DNA from: Mycolicibacterium fluoranthenivorans
GTDB taxonomy: Bacteria > Actinomycetota > Actinomycetes > Mycobacteriales > Mycobacteriaceae
Assembly (NCBI RefSeq): GCF_011758805.1
Contig: NZ_JAANOW010000003.1
Location: 310,001 to 374,000 of the forward strand
Length of the DNA stretch: 64,000 bases
Reading direction: 5' to 3'
Below are positions 36,752 to 44,857 of the stretch, piece after piece. Both the position numbers and the translations under genes were made by a program. The stretch's first letter is position 1; each line of letters begins with the position of its first letter. Below the pieces are notes generated by a model, which was not told the origin of the DNA, did not search any database, and was given only the letters and a program-made list of their open reading frames with translations.

Positions 36752-38052
36752 CAGTCCTCCTGGTCCTGCTCGTCGTCCGGTTCGGCCGGCGGCTTCTCGG
36801 TGCGTGTCGTCGCTGGCGCCGGGCCGCCATCTTCGGCGGGCACCGGGTTCTGATCACCGTTCTGAGTGACATTCAGCGGCCGGATCAACTCGTCGCCGCC
36901 CTCGACCGGCGGCCGGTTGTCCATCGCCCGACCCTCGTTGACAGTCAGGTACGGACCACCGATCGCCGATTGCATCGCACTGGCACGCTCCTCGAATGCG
37001 CCAGTGAGCTTCTCCCGCAGGTTGAATTCCACGTAGAAGTCGTGCGGCTTGGACTTCTCGAAGTCGGGCACCAGCTGCAGCGCGATCTCGTCCTGGATCA
37101 TCGTCAGCCACGGCCCGAGCGTGTCCTGGTACAGCATCTTGTGCTGCTCGGTGATGTTGGAAAACGAGGCGTGATCCAAGATCCCGACCATGGGCGGCGG
37201 GATGAAGTACGCCGCGGCGACCTCTTCTCGAGTCAGCTTCCGACCCTCGACGTACTGCAATTCCTTCGCGGTCTGGGCGGCCGGAACGAACGTCATGCCG
37301 TCCTCGAGGATCGGTGTTCCGCCAGCCTTCGCGCCTTCGCCGACATACTGCTGCTGCCACTGCTCCCGGAACCGATCCCGCGATTCCTTCGACCAGTCAC
37401 CGGATTCGGTCTTCGGCGGCCGCTTGATGTAACCCGATACCCGGGCGCCGTTGTTCATGGTCTGCTCGCGCATCCGCGACCCGGCCCAGTCCTCCAGCAG
37501 GATTTGCCGCAGCGACTCCAGCGGGGACACCCCGACGTCCTCGTTGGCGCTGTAACCGCGGAAGTACACCACCTGATCGGCGTCGTATGTCTTGCGTTCC
37601 TTGGTGCCAACCACCTCGAATTGCGCCGGGGTCAGCCAGTTATCGCCTTTGGGCGTGACCATCGACGGTGGCAGTCGGATCAGGCCCACGGTGCCGTCGT
37701 CGACCTTCGACTTCAGTAGGTACGCCACGTCATAGATGGCGTAGTCGTGCACCAGCGCGTTGATGAACCGGTATCGCGTGGTCCACGGGTTCGGCCGGCG
37801 CAGCAGCGTCGCCAGAGGATGATCTTGCAGCCGCTTCCGTTCCGTGTCGCTCTCGCGTTGGTACAGCGGCAGGCCGAGCTGGGCGATGTTGCGGGCCAGG
37901 AATGTGACGACGGTGCGCACCGCGGGCTGGGTGCGCCACAGCTTGTCGTACTCCCACGGCATCGCCGACGCGGACACCGGCAATCGGAGCGGCACGTTGA
38001 AGCTCGCGCGCGACAAGCTCTGCACCGACCCGCCAGAGACGACGAACGACAT
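36751..38052 (-). CDS. Portal protein (HK97 family)
   Basis: 433 residues. Recognisable by the N-terminal TVVTFLARNIAQLGLPLYQRE, DHPLATLLRRPNPWTT, and the later ISPLE-type block (DVGVSPLESLRQILLEDWAGS) plus the FIPPPMVGILDHASFSNITEQHK region. Forms the dodecameric DNA gate at one capsid vertex. The C-terminus is a disordered Pro/Glu tail. Its stop and the protease start overlap by 1 bp (TGATG). Confidence 0.92.
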   Translation of the reverse strand: MSFVVSGGSVQSLSRASFNVPLRLPVSASAMPWEYDKLWRTQPAVRTVVTFLARNIAQLGLPLYQRESDTERKRLQDHPLATLLRRPNPWTTRYRFINALVHDYAIYDVAYLLKSKVDDGTVGLIRLPPSMVTPKGDNWLTPAQFEVVGTKERKTYDADQVVYFRGYSANEDVGVSPLESLRQILLEDWAGSRMREQTMNNGARVSGYIKRPPKTESGDWSKESRDRFREQWQQQYVGEGAKAGGTPILEDGMTFVPAAQTAKELQYVEGRKLTREEVAAAYFIPPPMVGILDHASFSNITEQHKMLYQDTLGPWLTMIQDEIALQLVPDFEKSKPHDFYVEFNLREKLTGAFEERASAMQSAIGGPYLTVNEGRAMDNRPPVEGGDELIRPLNVTQNGDQNPVPAEDGGPAPATTRTEKPPAEPDDEQDQED

Positions 38053-38267
38053 CAGTCGCCGACGATCTGCACGTAGTCGACATTCACTGCGTCGATGACG
38101 ATTTCGCCATCAGCGGGCGACGGCGCCGAAGCGCCCTCGTCGTGAATCTGGCAGCGCTTCAAGACCAGGAACCGGCCCGGCGTCGATACCAGCACACCCG
38201 ATACCGCGTTGCCCGAGAACAGCGATACCAGCACCTGCCGGTTCAGCCCAGGATGCCTGCGCCTCAT
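38052..38267 (-). CDS. Small protein between terminase and portal
   Basis: 71 residues, basic N-terminus (MRRRHPGLNRQ), then beta strands (VLVSLFSGNAVSGVLVS). Overlaps both neighbours by 1-4 bp, so it is translated as part of the packaging operon. Similar tiny genes occur here in related phages; function unknown. Confidence 0.65.
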   Translation of the reverse strand: MRRRHPGLNRQVLVSLFSGNAVSGVLVSTPGRFLVLKRCQIHDEGASAPSPADGEIVIDAVNVDYVQIVGD

Positions 38268-40066
38268 ACCACCATCAGCCCTTCGCCTTCGTCGTCGTCA
38301 TATGCCGAGGTGGCCGCCGCTTCACGGGCCGCGATCGCTCGCGATATCGCCATGATGAGTGCCACCACACCGTCGATCTTGTCGCCGGCATTCGCCTTGT
38401 CAGGCTTCACATTTCCCGCGGGGTCCATCACCACCGCGAAGTTGTCGATCTCCCACCGCAGCAGCGGATTGCCGCCGTGCCGCACTATCGGTTTCACCGG
38501 GACGCCCTGGTCATCCACCTGCGCACCGACCCGGATCAGCCGTTGCAGATCCTTCGTCGGGGCCGACATGCTGGCGAAGCCCTGGCCCATCGTGATCATC
38601 GGAGCGCCGTCGCTGATCAGGTTGTTGATCAGCTGCTGCGAATTCCAGCGGTCGAAAGCGATCTCCTTGACCAGGAACTCATCCCGGTCCCGGCCGATCT
38701 GCGCCTCGATGAAGTCGTAGTCCGTCACGTTGCCCGGCGTCGTCGTCAGCCAGCCCTGCTTCACCCACCCAGACGCCGCGCCCGCCGTCCGCTCGTCGAG
38801 CGCCGCGATCGAATCCTCTGGCGCCCAATGCCGGGCCAGGAGATCGAACGTGCCGTCGTCGTTCGGGAACACCCACAGCAGCGCCGTGAGGTCCGAGGTC
38901 GATCCGAGGTCCAGGCCGCCATAGCACTCGCGACCCTTCAACCTCTCCGGAATCACTATCGAGGCGTTGACGTCCCAGTGATCCACGTCCAGATATCGGG
39001 TTTCCTGCTTGGTCCGGATCCCCAGATGCAGCCGCAGGAACCGGGCCAGCTCGGCCGGCGAATCCTTGGCCTTCTCCGCGGCCTCGACCATGAACCGCAT
39101 GGTTGGCGAGATCCCCAGGCCGGGGTTCGCCTTTTTCCACGTCGACACCGCGAACGGGTCGTCGGTCTTCTCCGCGGCGAACACCACGCCGTAGGTGGTG
39201 GCCCGCTTCAGCACACCGCGCGCCAGCTTCTCGATCAGCTGCCGCTTCTCGTCATACGGTGTGTGCCGCCGCCCGGCGTCCGCCGTCGTGATGTAGATGA
39301 TGAGCGGCTGCTCACGCGAACCGGTGCCGGTCTCCAGTGCCTCGATCAGCACCATGTCCTTGTGCAGGTGCAGCTCGTCGACAATCCCGCCGTGGATGTC
39401 TGCGCCGTGCTGCGCATCACCTGCGTTCGCGATCGGCTGGAAGTAACTACCGCTGGCCGCGTGCGTGATCCGATGCTTCAGAGCCCGCAGGTGCCGCTTC
39501 AGCCCCGGCGACTTGTTCACCAGCTGTCGGATCGGCTCGAAGACGAACCCGGCTTGTTCTTTCGTCGTCGCGGCCGCGACCACCTGGGCACCGAACTCGT
39601 CATCGGCGGCCGTCAGGTAGATGCCCCACCCGGCCGCCGTCGTCGTCTTGCCGTTCTTACGCGGCATATCGAAGTACGCGATCGTGATGATGCGCACCCA
39701 CTTGCCCGAGTCGATCGAGCGATGCACCCACCCGGCGACCGGGGCGATCATGTACGCCACCTGCCAGCAGTCCGGATCGAACCGCTGGCCCGCAAACCGG
39801 CCCTTGGTGTGGCGCAGCTGCCGAAATGCCGCGATCACCTTGTCAACCCGCGCCGGATCGAACCGGGCACCCGGGAAGTCCCGCGGCTCCGGCGTCTTGA
39901 TCAGCGGCGGGCAGTCCGGAACCGGATACCCGCGGTCCTCCAGATACCAGGCGACCTCGGGGCTGAGCTTCAGCTCGTCGAGATCGACGTCGGCCCAGGG
40001 GCTGTCAGTCGTCGCCGAGCGCGCCGGTTGCGAACGGGTTGATCTCGTCCGACCCGCGGTCATCAT
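38264..40066 (-). CDS. terL: Terminase large subunit
   Basis: About 600 residues. ATPase part: Walker A-like PRKNGKTTTAAGW and a Walker B-type IHGGIVDELHLHKD. Nuclease part: GGLDLGSTSDLTALLWV with an acidic residue, EIAFDRWNSQQL, and the VDGVVALIMAISRAI end. It cuts and pumps DNA into proheads. The start is uncertain: 40066 overlaps the small subunit by 62 bp, and a start a little downstream is possible. Confidence 0.92.
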   Translation of the reverse strand: MMTAGRTRSTRSQPARSATTDSPWADVDLDELKLSPEVAWYLEDRGYPVPDCPPLIKTPEPRDFPGARFDPARVDKVIAAFRQLRHTKGRFAGQRFDPDCWQVAYMIAPVAGWVHRSIDSGKWVRIITIAYFDMPRKNGKTTTAAGWGIYLTAADDEFGAQVVAAATTKEQAGFVFEPIRQLVNKSPGLKRHLRALKHRITHAASGSYFQPIANAGDAQHGADIHGGIVDELHLHKDMVLIEALETGTGSREQPLIIYITTADAGRRHTPYDEKRQLIEKLARGVLKRATTYGVVFAAEKTDDPFAVSTWKKANPGLGISPTMRFMVEAAEKAKDSPAELARFLRLHLGIRTKQETRYLDVDHWDVNASIVIPERLKGRECYGGLDLGSTSDLTALLWVFPNDDGTFDLLARHWAPEDSIAALDERTAGAASGWVKQGWLTTTPGNVTDYDFIEAQIGRDRDEFLVKEIAFDRWNSQQLINNLISDGAPMITMGQGFASMSAPTKDLQRLIRVGAQVDDQGVPVKPIVRHGGNPLLRWEIDNFAVVMDPAGNVKPDKANAGDKIDGVVALIMAISRAIAAREAAATSAYDDDEGEGLMVV

Positions 40067-40508
40067 CCCGCTTCGACACGTTGCGTTCGCCGGCTGGCGT
40101 CAGCCCAAAGTCATTCGCGTACTGCCGCAGCCGTGTCTCGGCCTGCTCGGCGATGGCCACCGCCGGATTCTTGGTGAACCACGTCGACTCGGTGCCGTCC
40201 TTGCGCACCGACGTGTTGCGAACCACCAGGCCGTTCTTCGCGATATCCCGCGTCGCCTTCACGAACCGCGACCACACCTCGCAGTAGGCCGTCAGCGTTG
40301 CCCGATCCTCCGGCTTCACGAGGTCCAACAGCACCAGGCCCGGCACGACGCGCTTCCACTCGGCCTTCGCCTCGCGGGACAGCCACGTGGGCGGATTCGG
40401 CGCCAGCCGCTTGAATGCCGGCGGCTTCGGAACCGGTCGACCCGCGCTGTCCTGGCCCTCTTTACGGCCGTTGAGCAGCAGCAACGTGGCCGGCTGCTGA
40501 GCCCCCAC
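40005..40508 (-). CDS. terS: Terminase small subunit, P27 family
   Basis: 167 residues. The P27-type pattern is clear: LNGRKEGQ near the start, PPTWLSREAKAEWKRVVPGL, and NPAVAIAEQAETRLRQYANDFGLTPAGE near the end. It recognises the packaging site and activates the large subunit. The gene opens the late leftward operon; the gap upstream may hold cos. Confidence 0.9.
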   Translation of the reverse strand: MGAQQPATLLLLNGRKEGQDSAGRPVPKPPAFKRLAPNPPTWLSREAKAEWKRVVPGLVLLDLVKPEDRATLTAYCEVWSRFVKATRDIAKNGLVVRNTSVRKDGTESTWFTKNPAVAIAEQAETRLRQYANDFGLTPAGERNVSKRDDDRGSDEINPFATGALGDD

Positions 40509-40656
40509 CGGTCACACCCCCCACTGTGAGGAGGTTGTGCAGAAAAATTCAGAGCTACCGCGGCGGGGGGCGTGGGTGGCGGTCGTGGAGATGCGGACCC
40601 CCTTACCCCTGTGGGTGGCCTCGTGCTGGGGCTGTGTGGCCCGTGGAGCGTCGAGG
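40509..40656. other. Non-coding gap next to terS, possible cos region
   Basis: 148 bp with no convincing gene; contains a G-rich run (gcggggggcgtgggtgg) and the terS ribosome-site region. In cos-packaging phages the cohesive end lies beside terS, often near an HNH gene, as here. The exact cut site cannot be seen from sequence. Confidence 0.25.
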
Positions 40657-40857
40657 TCAGGCATCGGCGGGTTTCGGGATGGCTGGGATGGCGTAGGAGC
40701 GGCAGCGGCTGTGTCCCGCGTGGCATCCGGCCGCGACGTTGCGTGAGCCTGCCATGCCGCGTCCGTGTTTGTGTCGGCCTTTGCAGTGTGGGCAGCTGAC
40801 GATGATGGTGGGGCCGTTGTCGTGGAGCACACGGGCCACGCCGGTCTGCCAGCTCAT
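40657..40857 (-). CDS. Small zinc-binding-like phage protein
   Basis: 66 residues starting MSWQTGVARVLHDNG. The CPHCKGRHKHGRG motif plus C/H pairs further on (CHAGHSRC) suggest a zinc ribbon. Overlaps the upstream gene by 4 bp (ATGA). Unknown role. Confidence 0.6.
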   Translation of the reverse strand: MSWQTGVARVLHDNGPTIIVSCPHCKGRHKHGRGMAGSRNVAAGCHAGHSRCRSYAIPAIPKPADA

Positions 40858-41216
40858 GCGGGGATCCGGCTGGCGCGAATGCTTGTGGTGATGATCGGGC
40901 GGCCGCATTCGCAGAGCCTCGTGTCGACTGAGATCTGGTTGACGATGGCGCCAATACGGTTGGCGAAGTCACACAGTTTCGTCGGTTCGGGATCGATCGT
41001 CAGGTGGTGGACGTCGAGGATCGAGCCCTCGTTGACGATGGTGCGGACTGCTCCGTGCATCGGGCCGTCGCCTTCGACGGTGATCCTGATGCGGTCCGGC
41101 GTGATGTCGGGGTCGACCAGCGCGGAGGCGAGCAGCTTGAAGTCCTTGTCCCAGAGTCGAGCGATGCTGAGCTGCTTGATCGTGACGTTCAGCGGCGGGG
41201 CGAGCTCGGGGTCCAT
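40854..41216 (-). CDS. Phage hypothetical protein
   Basis: 120 residues, beta-rich first part (LNVTIKQLSIARLWDKDFKL) and a C-terminal CECGRPI knuckle. It is reminiscent in wording of the N-terminus of the Gp37-like tail protein (DKNHKFLARIE), but too short to be one. Unknown function. Confidence 0.58.
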   Translation of the reverse strand: MDPELAPPLNVTIKQLSIARLWDKDFKLLASALVDPDITPDRIRITVEGDGPMHGAVRTIVNEGSILDVHHLTIDPEPTKLCDFANRIGAIVNQISVDTRLCECGRPIITTSIRASRIPA

Positions 41217-41219
41217 GGG

Positions 41220-41564
41220 TTACCTCAATCTGGTCTTGCCGCGGAGGGCGTCCGCGGTGGTCTTCTGTTGGTGGTGTGGCTCGCAGAGGGTCTGGTAGTT
41301 GGACCAGGCGTATCGGCGGTGGTCGTTCTTGGTGAGCTCGGCCAGGGGCACGATGTGGTCGACGTGGTCACCGAGGCGTGTGCAACCGGGGTGTGCGCAG
41401 TAAGGGAACTGGAGGCGGTAGGCCTTCATCGATCCGGCCATGCGTCGGTCGTCGTGGCCGCCGACGTGGGTTGAGCCTTCCCAGGCAGGGCGACACGCGC
41501 ATCGTTGACCCTTTGGCGCGGGTTTTCCGCAGCGTGCGCAGGCTCTAGGCGGTGCGCTCGGCAC
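41220..41564 (-). CDS. HNH endonuclease near terminase
   Basis: 114 residues from GTG 41564. An N-terminal CARCGKPAPKGQRCAC zinc ribbon precedes the HNH core: DHVDHIVPLAELTKND, then NYQTLCEPHHQQKT. HNH proteins of this kind beside terminase genes often assist cos cleavage. Overlaps the upstream HNH-like gene by 20 bp. Confidence 0.82.
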   Translation of the reverse strand: MPSAPPRACARCGKPAPKGQRCACRPAWEGSTHVGGHDDRRMAGSMKAYRLQFPYCAHPGCTRLGDHVDHIVPLAELTKNDHRRYAWSNYQTLCEPHHQQKTTADALRGKTRLR

Positions 41565-41958
41565 GCGGGTCGTTCCGCAACGGGGCGGACAAGCGTTCCA
41601 GCTCGTCGTCCCAGTACTCGACAGCCAGCACGTCGCTGGCCTTGCGTGCTTCCTTCCGTGCGGCAATCGCTGCACGGATCTGCGGTTCGAGCTCGGCGGC
41701 CAGGGCGTGCAGCCGGGGAATGCCCTGCTTCCGGTACGCACTGTCGAAGGCGCGGTGGCAGGGGTTGCAGCGGGGATCGTAATGCGTTGGGTCCGTGCTG
41801 TATTCCATGCCGCGGGCGTCGACTAGTTCGGCTGGATCGGCGTGGTCGTATGACCATTGGCGCGCGGGTCGACCGCAGTCGATGCAGGCGTGGCGTCTTG
41901 CCCGTCCACGGGCGTTCTGGACGCGGGCGTGGACAGCGCTGTATGAGGGTGCTGTCAT
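41545..41958 (-). CDS. HNH-like endonuclease
   Basis: 137 residues. ACIDCGRPARQWSYDHADP, then DPTHYDPRCNPCHRAFD, form a CxxC...DH...CxxCH zinc/HNH site. The C-terminal half is helical and charged. Second HNH-type gene in a row; start ATG 41958 overlaps the upstream stop. Confidence 0.72.
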   Translation of the reverse strand: MTAPSYSAVHARVQNARGRARRHACIDCGRPARQWSYDHADPAELVDARGMEYSTDPTHYDPRCNPCHRAFDSAYRKQGIPRLHALAAELEPQIRAAIAARKEARKASDVLAVEYWDDELERLSAPLRNDPRAERTA

Positions 41959-42155
41959 GATGGGGGCTGCTTAGCTAAGCGGCGAATGGCCGAGGAATCT
42001 GGGTCTCCAGACAGTTGTGCCTTCGGCAAATCGGAGTATCGCTCATAAATCTGCAGGTCGCAACGTTGGCGGGCCATCCGGTGTGTCGGGCATCCAGCTA
42101 ACAGCTCTTGCGCGTGCGTGGGTTCGCGGGCATACTCGGCGAGTATGTATGACAT
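41955..42155 (-). CDS. Small phage protein at the divergent promoter
   Basis: About 66 residues if started at ATG 42155 (MSYILAEYAREPTHAQELL); a GTG at 42209 would extend it across the divergent promoter and is less likely, and ATG 42077 would shorten it. Stop overlaps the HNH-like start (ATGA), supporting translation. Cys/His pairs (CPTHRMARQRCD) hint at metal binding. Unknown function. Confidence 0.45.
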   Translation of the reverse strand: MSYILAEYAREPTHAQELLAGCPTHRMARQRCDLQIYERYSDLPKAQLSGDPDSSAIRRLAKQPPS

Positions 42156-42197
42156 ACACGTTGACTTTGAGCGACTATGTATGACATACTCGATACA
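42131..42197 (+). promoter_or_regulatory. Palindrome-rich promoter of the toxin-antitoxin-like operon, apparently leaderless
   Basis: A sigma-70-type promoter has -35 TTGACT (42161-42166), an 18-bp spacer and -10 CATACT (42185-42190). The ATG of the first gene is at 42197, just where transcription should start, so the mRNA would be leaderless. Three palindromes cover it: CATACTCGGCGAGTATG (42131-42147), TGTATGACATACA (42146-42158) and GTATGACATAC (42179-42189); the last overlaps the -10. The shared GTATGACATAC unit is a candidate operator for the RHH protein of the operon. Confidence 0.7.
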
Positions 42198-42439
42198 TGG
42201 GACGCACACGGATCAAGGTCACCGCGAAGGCTCGTCGGCGCATCGGCAGCCGGGCCAACATGTTGGCCGCGCTCCGCAATGCCGGGAACCCGCTGCTGGT
42301 CGACGGCAACCGTGCGTACCTGATCGGCACCGACAGCAAGGGCGTCCGTTTCGAGATGATCCTGGTGGCCGACGACCGCGATGCCGACTCGTGGACCCTG
42401 ATCCACGCCATGCCCATCCATTACCGGAAGAACTGGTGA
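42197..42439 (+). CDS. Toxin-like small protein, first gene of a TA-like operon
   Basis: 80 residues, basic N-terminus (GRTRIKVTAKARRRIGSR), then strands (LLVDGNRAYLIGTDSKGVRFEMILVADDRDADSWTLIHAMPI when read across two segments). The plan, with a basic helix then a G-x-D-x-x-G-x-x-x-E/V strand pair and a late I-H-A, resembles small RelE/DUF4258/BrnT-like toxins. Toxin before an RHH antitoxin is the BrnT-BrnA order. No toxicity is shown. Rightward, against all flanking early/late genes. Confidence 0.6.
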   Translation: MGRTRIKVTAKARRRIGSRANMLAALRNAGNPLLVDGNRAYLIGTDSKGVRFEMILVADDRDADSWTLIHAMPIHYRKNW

Positions 42440-42792
42440 ACACCATGAGCGACAAGGACATCCGCCCGGCCGATTTCGATTTCAGCGACGCCGAGATCGA
42501 GGACGTCGACCTGGCTGAGACCGAGGTGATCGTCGACGGTGCGCGTCTCACCGACGAGCGGGCCGACGAGATTGCGGCCGACGTGCTCGCGAAGGCGCGC
42601 GGCCATGCCGAGACTCTCGTGCCGGGTGGGAAGTCGCTGACCGGCGACGGGAAGCACTCCCCGATTGTTCAGACCCGCGTGCCGGAGGTGACCCGGGACA
42701 AGCTCAAGGTGATCGCGGACCGCCGCGGTGTCGGGGTGTCCAAGGTGCTCCGGATCGCGATCGACGAGCTGATCGAACGCGAAGGCGCATAG
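42436..42792 (+). CDS. Ribbon-helix-helix protein, candidate antitoxin
   Basis: 118 residues from GTG 42436 (GTGA overlap, GGAAG site 5 bp before); ATG 42445 is an alternative. The N-terminal 70 residues are acidic and disordered, suited to wrap a partner. The C-terminal 40 form an RHH fold: TRVPEVTRDKLKVIADRRG, then VGVSKVLRIAIDELIER. Acidic toxin-binding part plus RHH DNA-binding part is the usual antitoxin design, here in reversed order. Likely binds the GTATGACATAC palindromes. Confidence 0.68.
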   Translation: MNTMSDKDIRPADFDFSDAEIEDVDLAETEVIVDGARLTDERADEIAADVLAKARGHAETLVPGGKSLTGDGKHSPIVQTRVPEVTRDKLKVIADRRGVGVSKVLRIAIDELIEREGA

Positions 42793-42971
42793 TGGCCGAG
42801 CAGGTGCCAGCGCATAGCTGGGGGATCAAGTTCGTCAATGGCGTGCCGCTGCCGGATCCGCACTACCACTACGACGACGATCTCGGGTTCGGCTACTACG
42901 ACGAGTTTTGGGGTCCGGCCTGCTGCGACTATCACCGTTCGGAGTATGAGAAGCGCGGACGCGGTAACTGA
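42792..42971 (+). CDS. Short third gene of the TA-like operon
   Basis: 59 residues from GTG 42792, which shares one base with the antitoxin stop (TAGTG). Sequence is rich in Asp/Tyr/His (PDPHYHYDDDLGFGYYDEFW) and ends ACCDYHRSEYEKRGRGN; a CC..H cluster could bind metal. No family recognised. Stops 3 bp before the convergent gene end at 42974. The tight coupling argues it is translated with the pair. Confidence 0.5.
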   Translation: MAEQVPAHSWGIKFVNGVPLPDPHYHYDDDLGFGYYDEFWGPACCDYHRSEYEKRGRGN

Positions 42972-42973
42972 AT

Positions 42974-43210
42974 TCAGTGGATTGGGCAGTGGGCGATTTG
43001 ACGCCAGTTGCCGAGGCCGGGGCCGCCGCCGTCCCACCAGCCGATCGAGCTGATGGCTTGGTTGTCGCATTGGGCGCCCTGGTCGTCGACGTGGGTACAG
43101 CGTCCGGGGAACGGGCGGCCGTCCCACTTGGCCGGCAACCGTGGCAGTTCCGGCTCTGGTGCCGGCGGGAGCCAGCGCTCGTATCGGACGGTGAGCTCGT
43201 CGTCGGTCAC
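42974..43210 (-). CDS. Small cysteine/histidine phage protein
   Basis: 78 residues from GTG 43210 (GTGA overlap with upstream stop). CTHVDDQGAQC and CPIH at the C-terminus suggest one zinc site; WDGRPFPG before it. Last gene of the early leftward operon. Unknown function. Confidence 0.6.
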   Translation of the reverse strand: MTDDELTVRYERWLPPAPEPELPRLPAKWDGRPFPGRCTHVDDQGAQCDNQAISSIGWWDGGGPGLGNWRQIAHCPIH

Positions 43211-44070
43211 TGGCCGATTTCCTTGGTGCGGAGCTTGCGCGCCCGGGCGAGGCTGTAGACGGCGGGATCGCCGCGGCGGATGCGGAATTGGACGATCTTG
43301 CCCTGGTGCATCCATCCACGCGGCCGGATCCGGCCTTCACGGATCCACTGGTAGAGCTTCACGCGGGAGACCGGTTCACCGAGGTTCTTGAGCACCTCCA
43401 GCAGCTTCGGTTCTGGTAGCAGGTCGCGGTCGACGGCGGCCTTGTCGAGGTTGCGTGCGACGTCAATCTTCTGGTCACACACTGGGCAGACCACGGTGCG
43501 CTCGTCTACGTCGGCGTACAGGCCGTGTCCGCATTCGATGGGCTTGCCGGTGTTGTCGTATCCGCGGACGGTTGGGCAGGGTCCGGCGAAGTGGCGTTCA
43601 ACGCGGTTGATTGCGGTGACGAGCTGGCCGCCGCGCTGGCTGGCGCCGACGAGCTTGTTGATGTCGTGGTAGAGCGCGCCCGCGCAGTCGAGCCGCGCGA
43701 TGGCCGCGGTGTTGACCTGTAGCCACCGCGCGAAGTCACGGGTGGCGTTGGTGTCGAGTCCGGGCGGGATGCGGCCGGTGTGCTTCTTGGTGACCGTCTC
43801 CACCCACTGCTGCAGCATCTTTCGTGTCTCGCGGGCGGTCTCACAGGCATCGAAGTCGATGACGGACATTTCGTGCGGGCGGCGTTGGCGGCCGATGGTG
43901 CCGTGGGGGATGCGGTCCATTCCTTGGATGCGGGCGTCGAGTTCGTCGAGCAGCCAAGGGATTTGGTCAAGCATGTTGGCCAGGGTGGTCTCGCAGTCGT
44001 CGCAGAGGTAGAGCTGGGCCTGGCGCTTGCATGCCTGGCAGACGTTCATCATCACGCCGTGGCTGGCCAT
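43207..44070 (-). CDS. Zinc-ribbon and helix-turn-helix phage protein
   Basis: 287 residues. N-terminal CQACKRQAQLYLCDDC zinc ribbon, a helical middle, a second CPTVRGY...CGH...CPVC zinc site near residue 195-225, then a MerR-like helix-turn-helix (SRVKLYQWIREGRIRPRGWM). Probably a DNA-binding regulator or replication helper. ATG 44070 has a good AGAAGG site; ATG 44052, overlapping the RuvC stop, is the alternative. Confidence 0.65.
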   Translation of the reverse strand: MASHGVMMNVCQACKRQAQLYLCDDCETTLANMLDQIPWLLDELDARIQGMDRIPHGTIGRQRRPHEMSVIDFDACETARETRKMLQQWVETVTKKHTGRIPPGLDTNATRDFARWLQVNTAAIARLDCAGALYHDINKLVGASQRGGQLVTAINRVERHFAGPCPTVRGYDNTGKPIECGHGLYADVDERTVVCPVCDQKIDVARNLDKAAVDRDLLPEPKLLEVLKNLGEPVSRVKLYQWIREGRIRPRGWMHQGKIVQFRIRRGDPAVYSLARARKLRTKEIGQ

Positions 44071-44597
44071 TGCACCTTCTCTAGTCCGGTGGTGTGCCGG
44101 GGCTTCACGTCGAATGGCATGGGTTCGCCGAGGTGGAATGCGCCGATGAGTGCGTGGCCGATCGCGTCGGCTTCGTCGTCGCAGGTGATCGTCTGACCGG
44201 GGTACATGGCTTGCACCGCGGCGACGACTTCGGCCTTCTTCGAGTTGCCCTTGCCGGTCAGCCAGACCTTGTGCGTTGAGGGGTGCACCACAACGGTAGG
44301 GATACCGAGCCAGTCGAGTTGGCCGAAGATGCCGTGCCACAGGCCAGCTCGGTCAAATTCGTTGCCTTGGTGACCGACTGCGTAGGGGTGCTGCTCGATG
44401 GCCGCGAGGTCAGGTTTCCAGCGGCCGACGTCGTTGACGACGTCAGCGGCGAGGCGGCGGATACGTCGACTGCGCGATTGGTAGCTCGCGCCGTTCTTGC
44501 CTGGCCGGCCGTGGTGGTTGTGGTGCACGAGGCGTCCGTCTTTGATGACGGCTACGCCCGTGCTGGTGAGACTGGGGTCGATCCCGACGACGATCAT
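44052..44597 (-). CDS. RuvC-like Holliday junction resolvase
   Basis: 181 residues. RNase H-fold catalytic residues are visible: D7 in VVGIDPSLTSTG, Glu in LAAIEQHPYAVG, and the late acidic pair in DDEADAIGHAL. Cuts branched DNA during phage replication or before packaging. Overlaps the upstream gene by 4 bp. Confidence 0.88.
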   Translation of the reverse strand: MIVVGIDPSLTSTGVAVIKDGRLVHHNHHGRPGKNGASYQSRSRRIRRLAADVVNDVGRWKPDLAAIEQHPYAVGHQGNEFDRAGLWHGIFGQLDWLGIPTVVVHPSTHKVWLTGKGNSKKAEVVAAVQAMYPGQTITCDDEADAIGHALIGAFHLGEPMPFDVKPRHTTGLEKVQWPATA

Positions 44598-44857
44598 CGG
44601 GGCCGCCGGAAGGTATGCGGCGCCGCGGAGAGCGTGTATGGGCTGGGTGGTTCGCCGAAGTACTCCGGGTATTGGTAGAGCGTCTGCCCGGTCACCAGCT
44701 CTGAGACGGTGTTGAGTGCGAGCCGCGCGGCCATGCAGATCACGCAGAGCGGGCGGAGGTAGTGCTGGTGGTGGAAAGCGTCGGCCGGTTCGCCGATCTC
44801 TTTACCGGGCCCCATTTCCATTGGGACGGTGTTGCATCCTTGGCACCAGATGATCAT
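44594..44857 (-). CDS. Small early phage protein with CxxC motifs
   Basis: 87 residues (MIIWCQGCNTVPMEMGPG); Cys pairs WCQGC and LCVIC make one zinc site. ATG 44857 overlaps the upstream stop. Unknown function. Confidence 0.6.
   Translation of the reverse strand: MIIWCQGCNTVPMEMGPGKEIGEPADAFHHQHYLRPLCVICMAARLALNTVSELVTGQTLYQYPEYFGEPPSPYTLSAAPHTFRRPR

Noticed and set aside
38477..40042. Rightward 521-codon frame opposite the terminase
   Set aside because: Antisense of TerL; Arg/Leu/Val-rich shadow.
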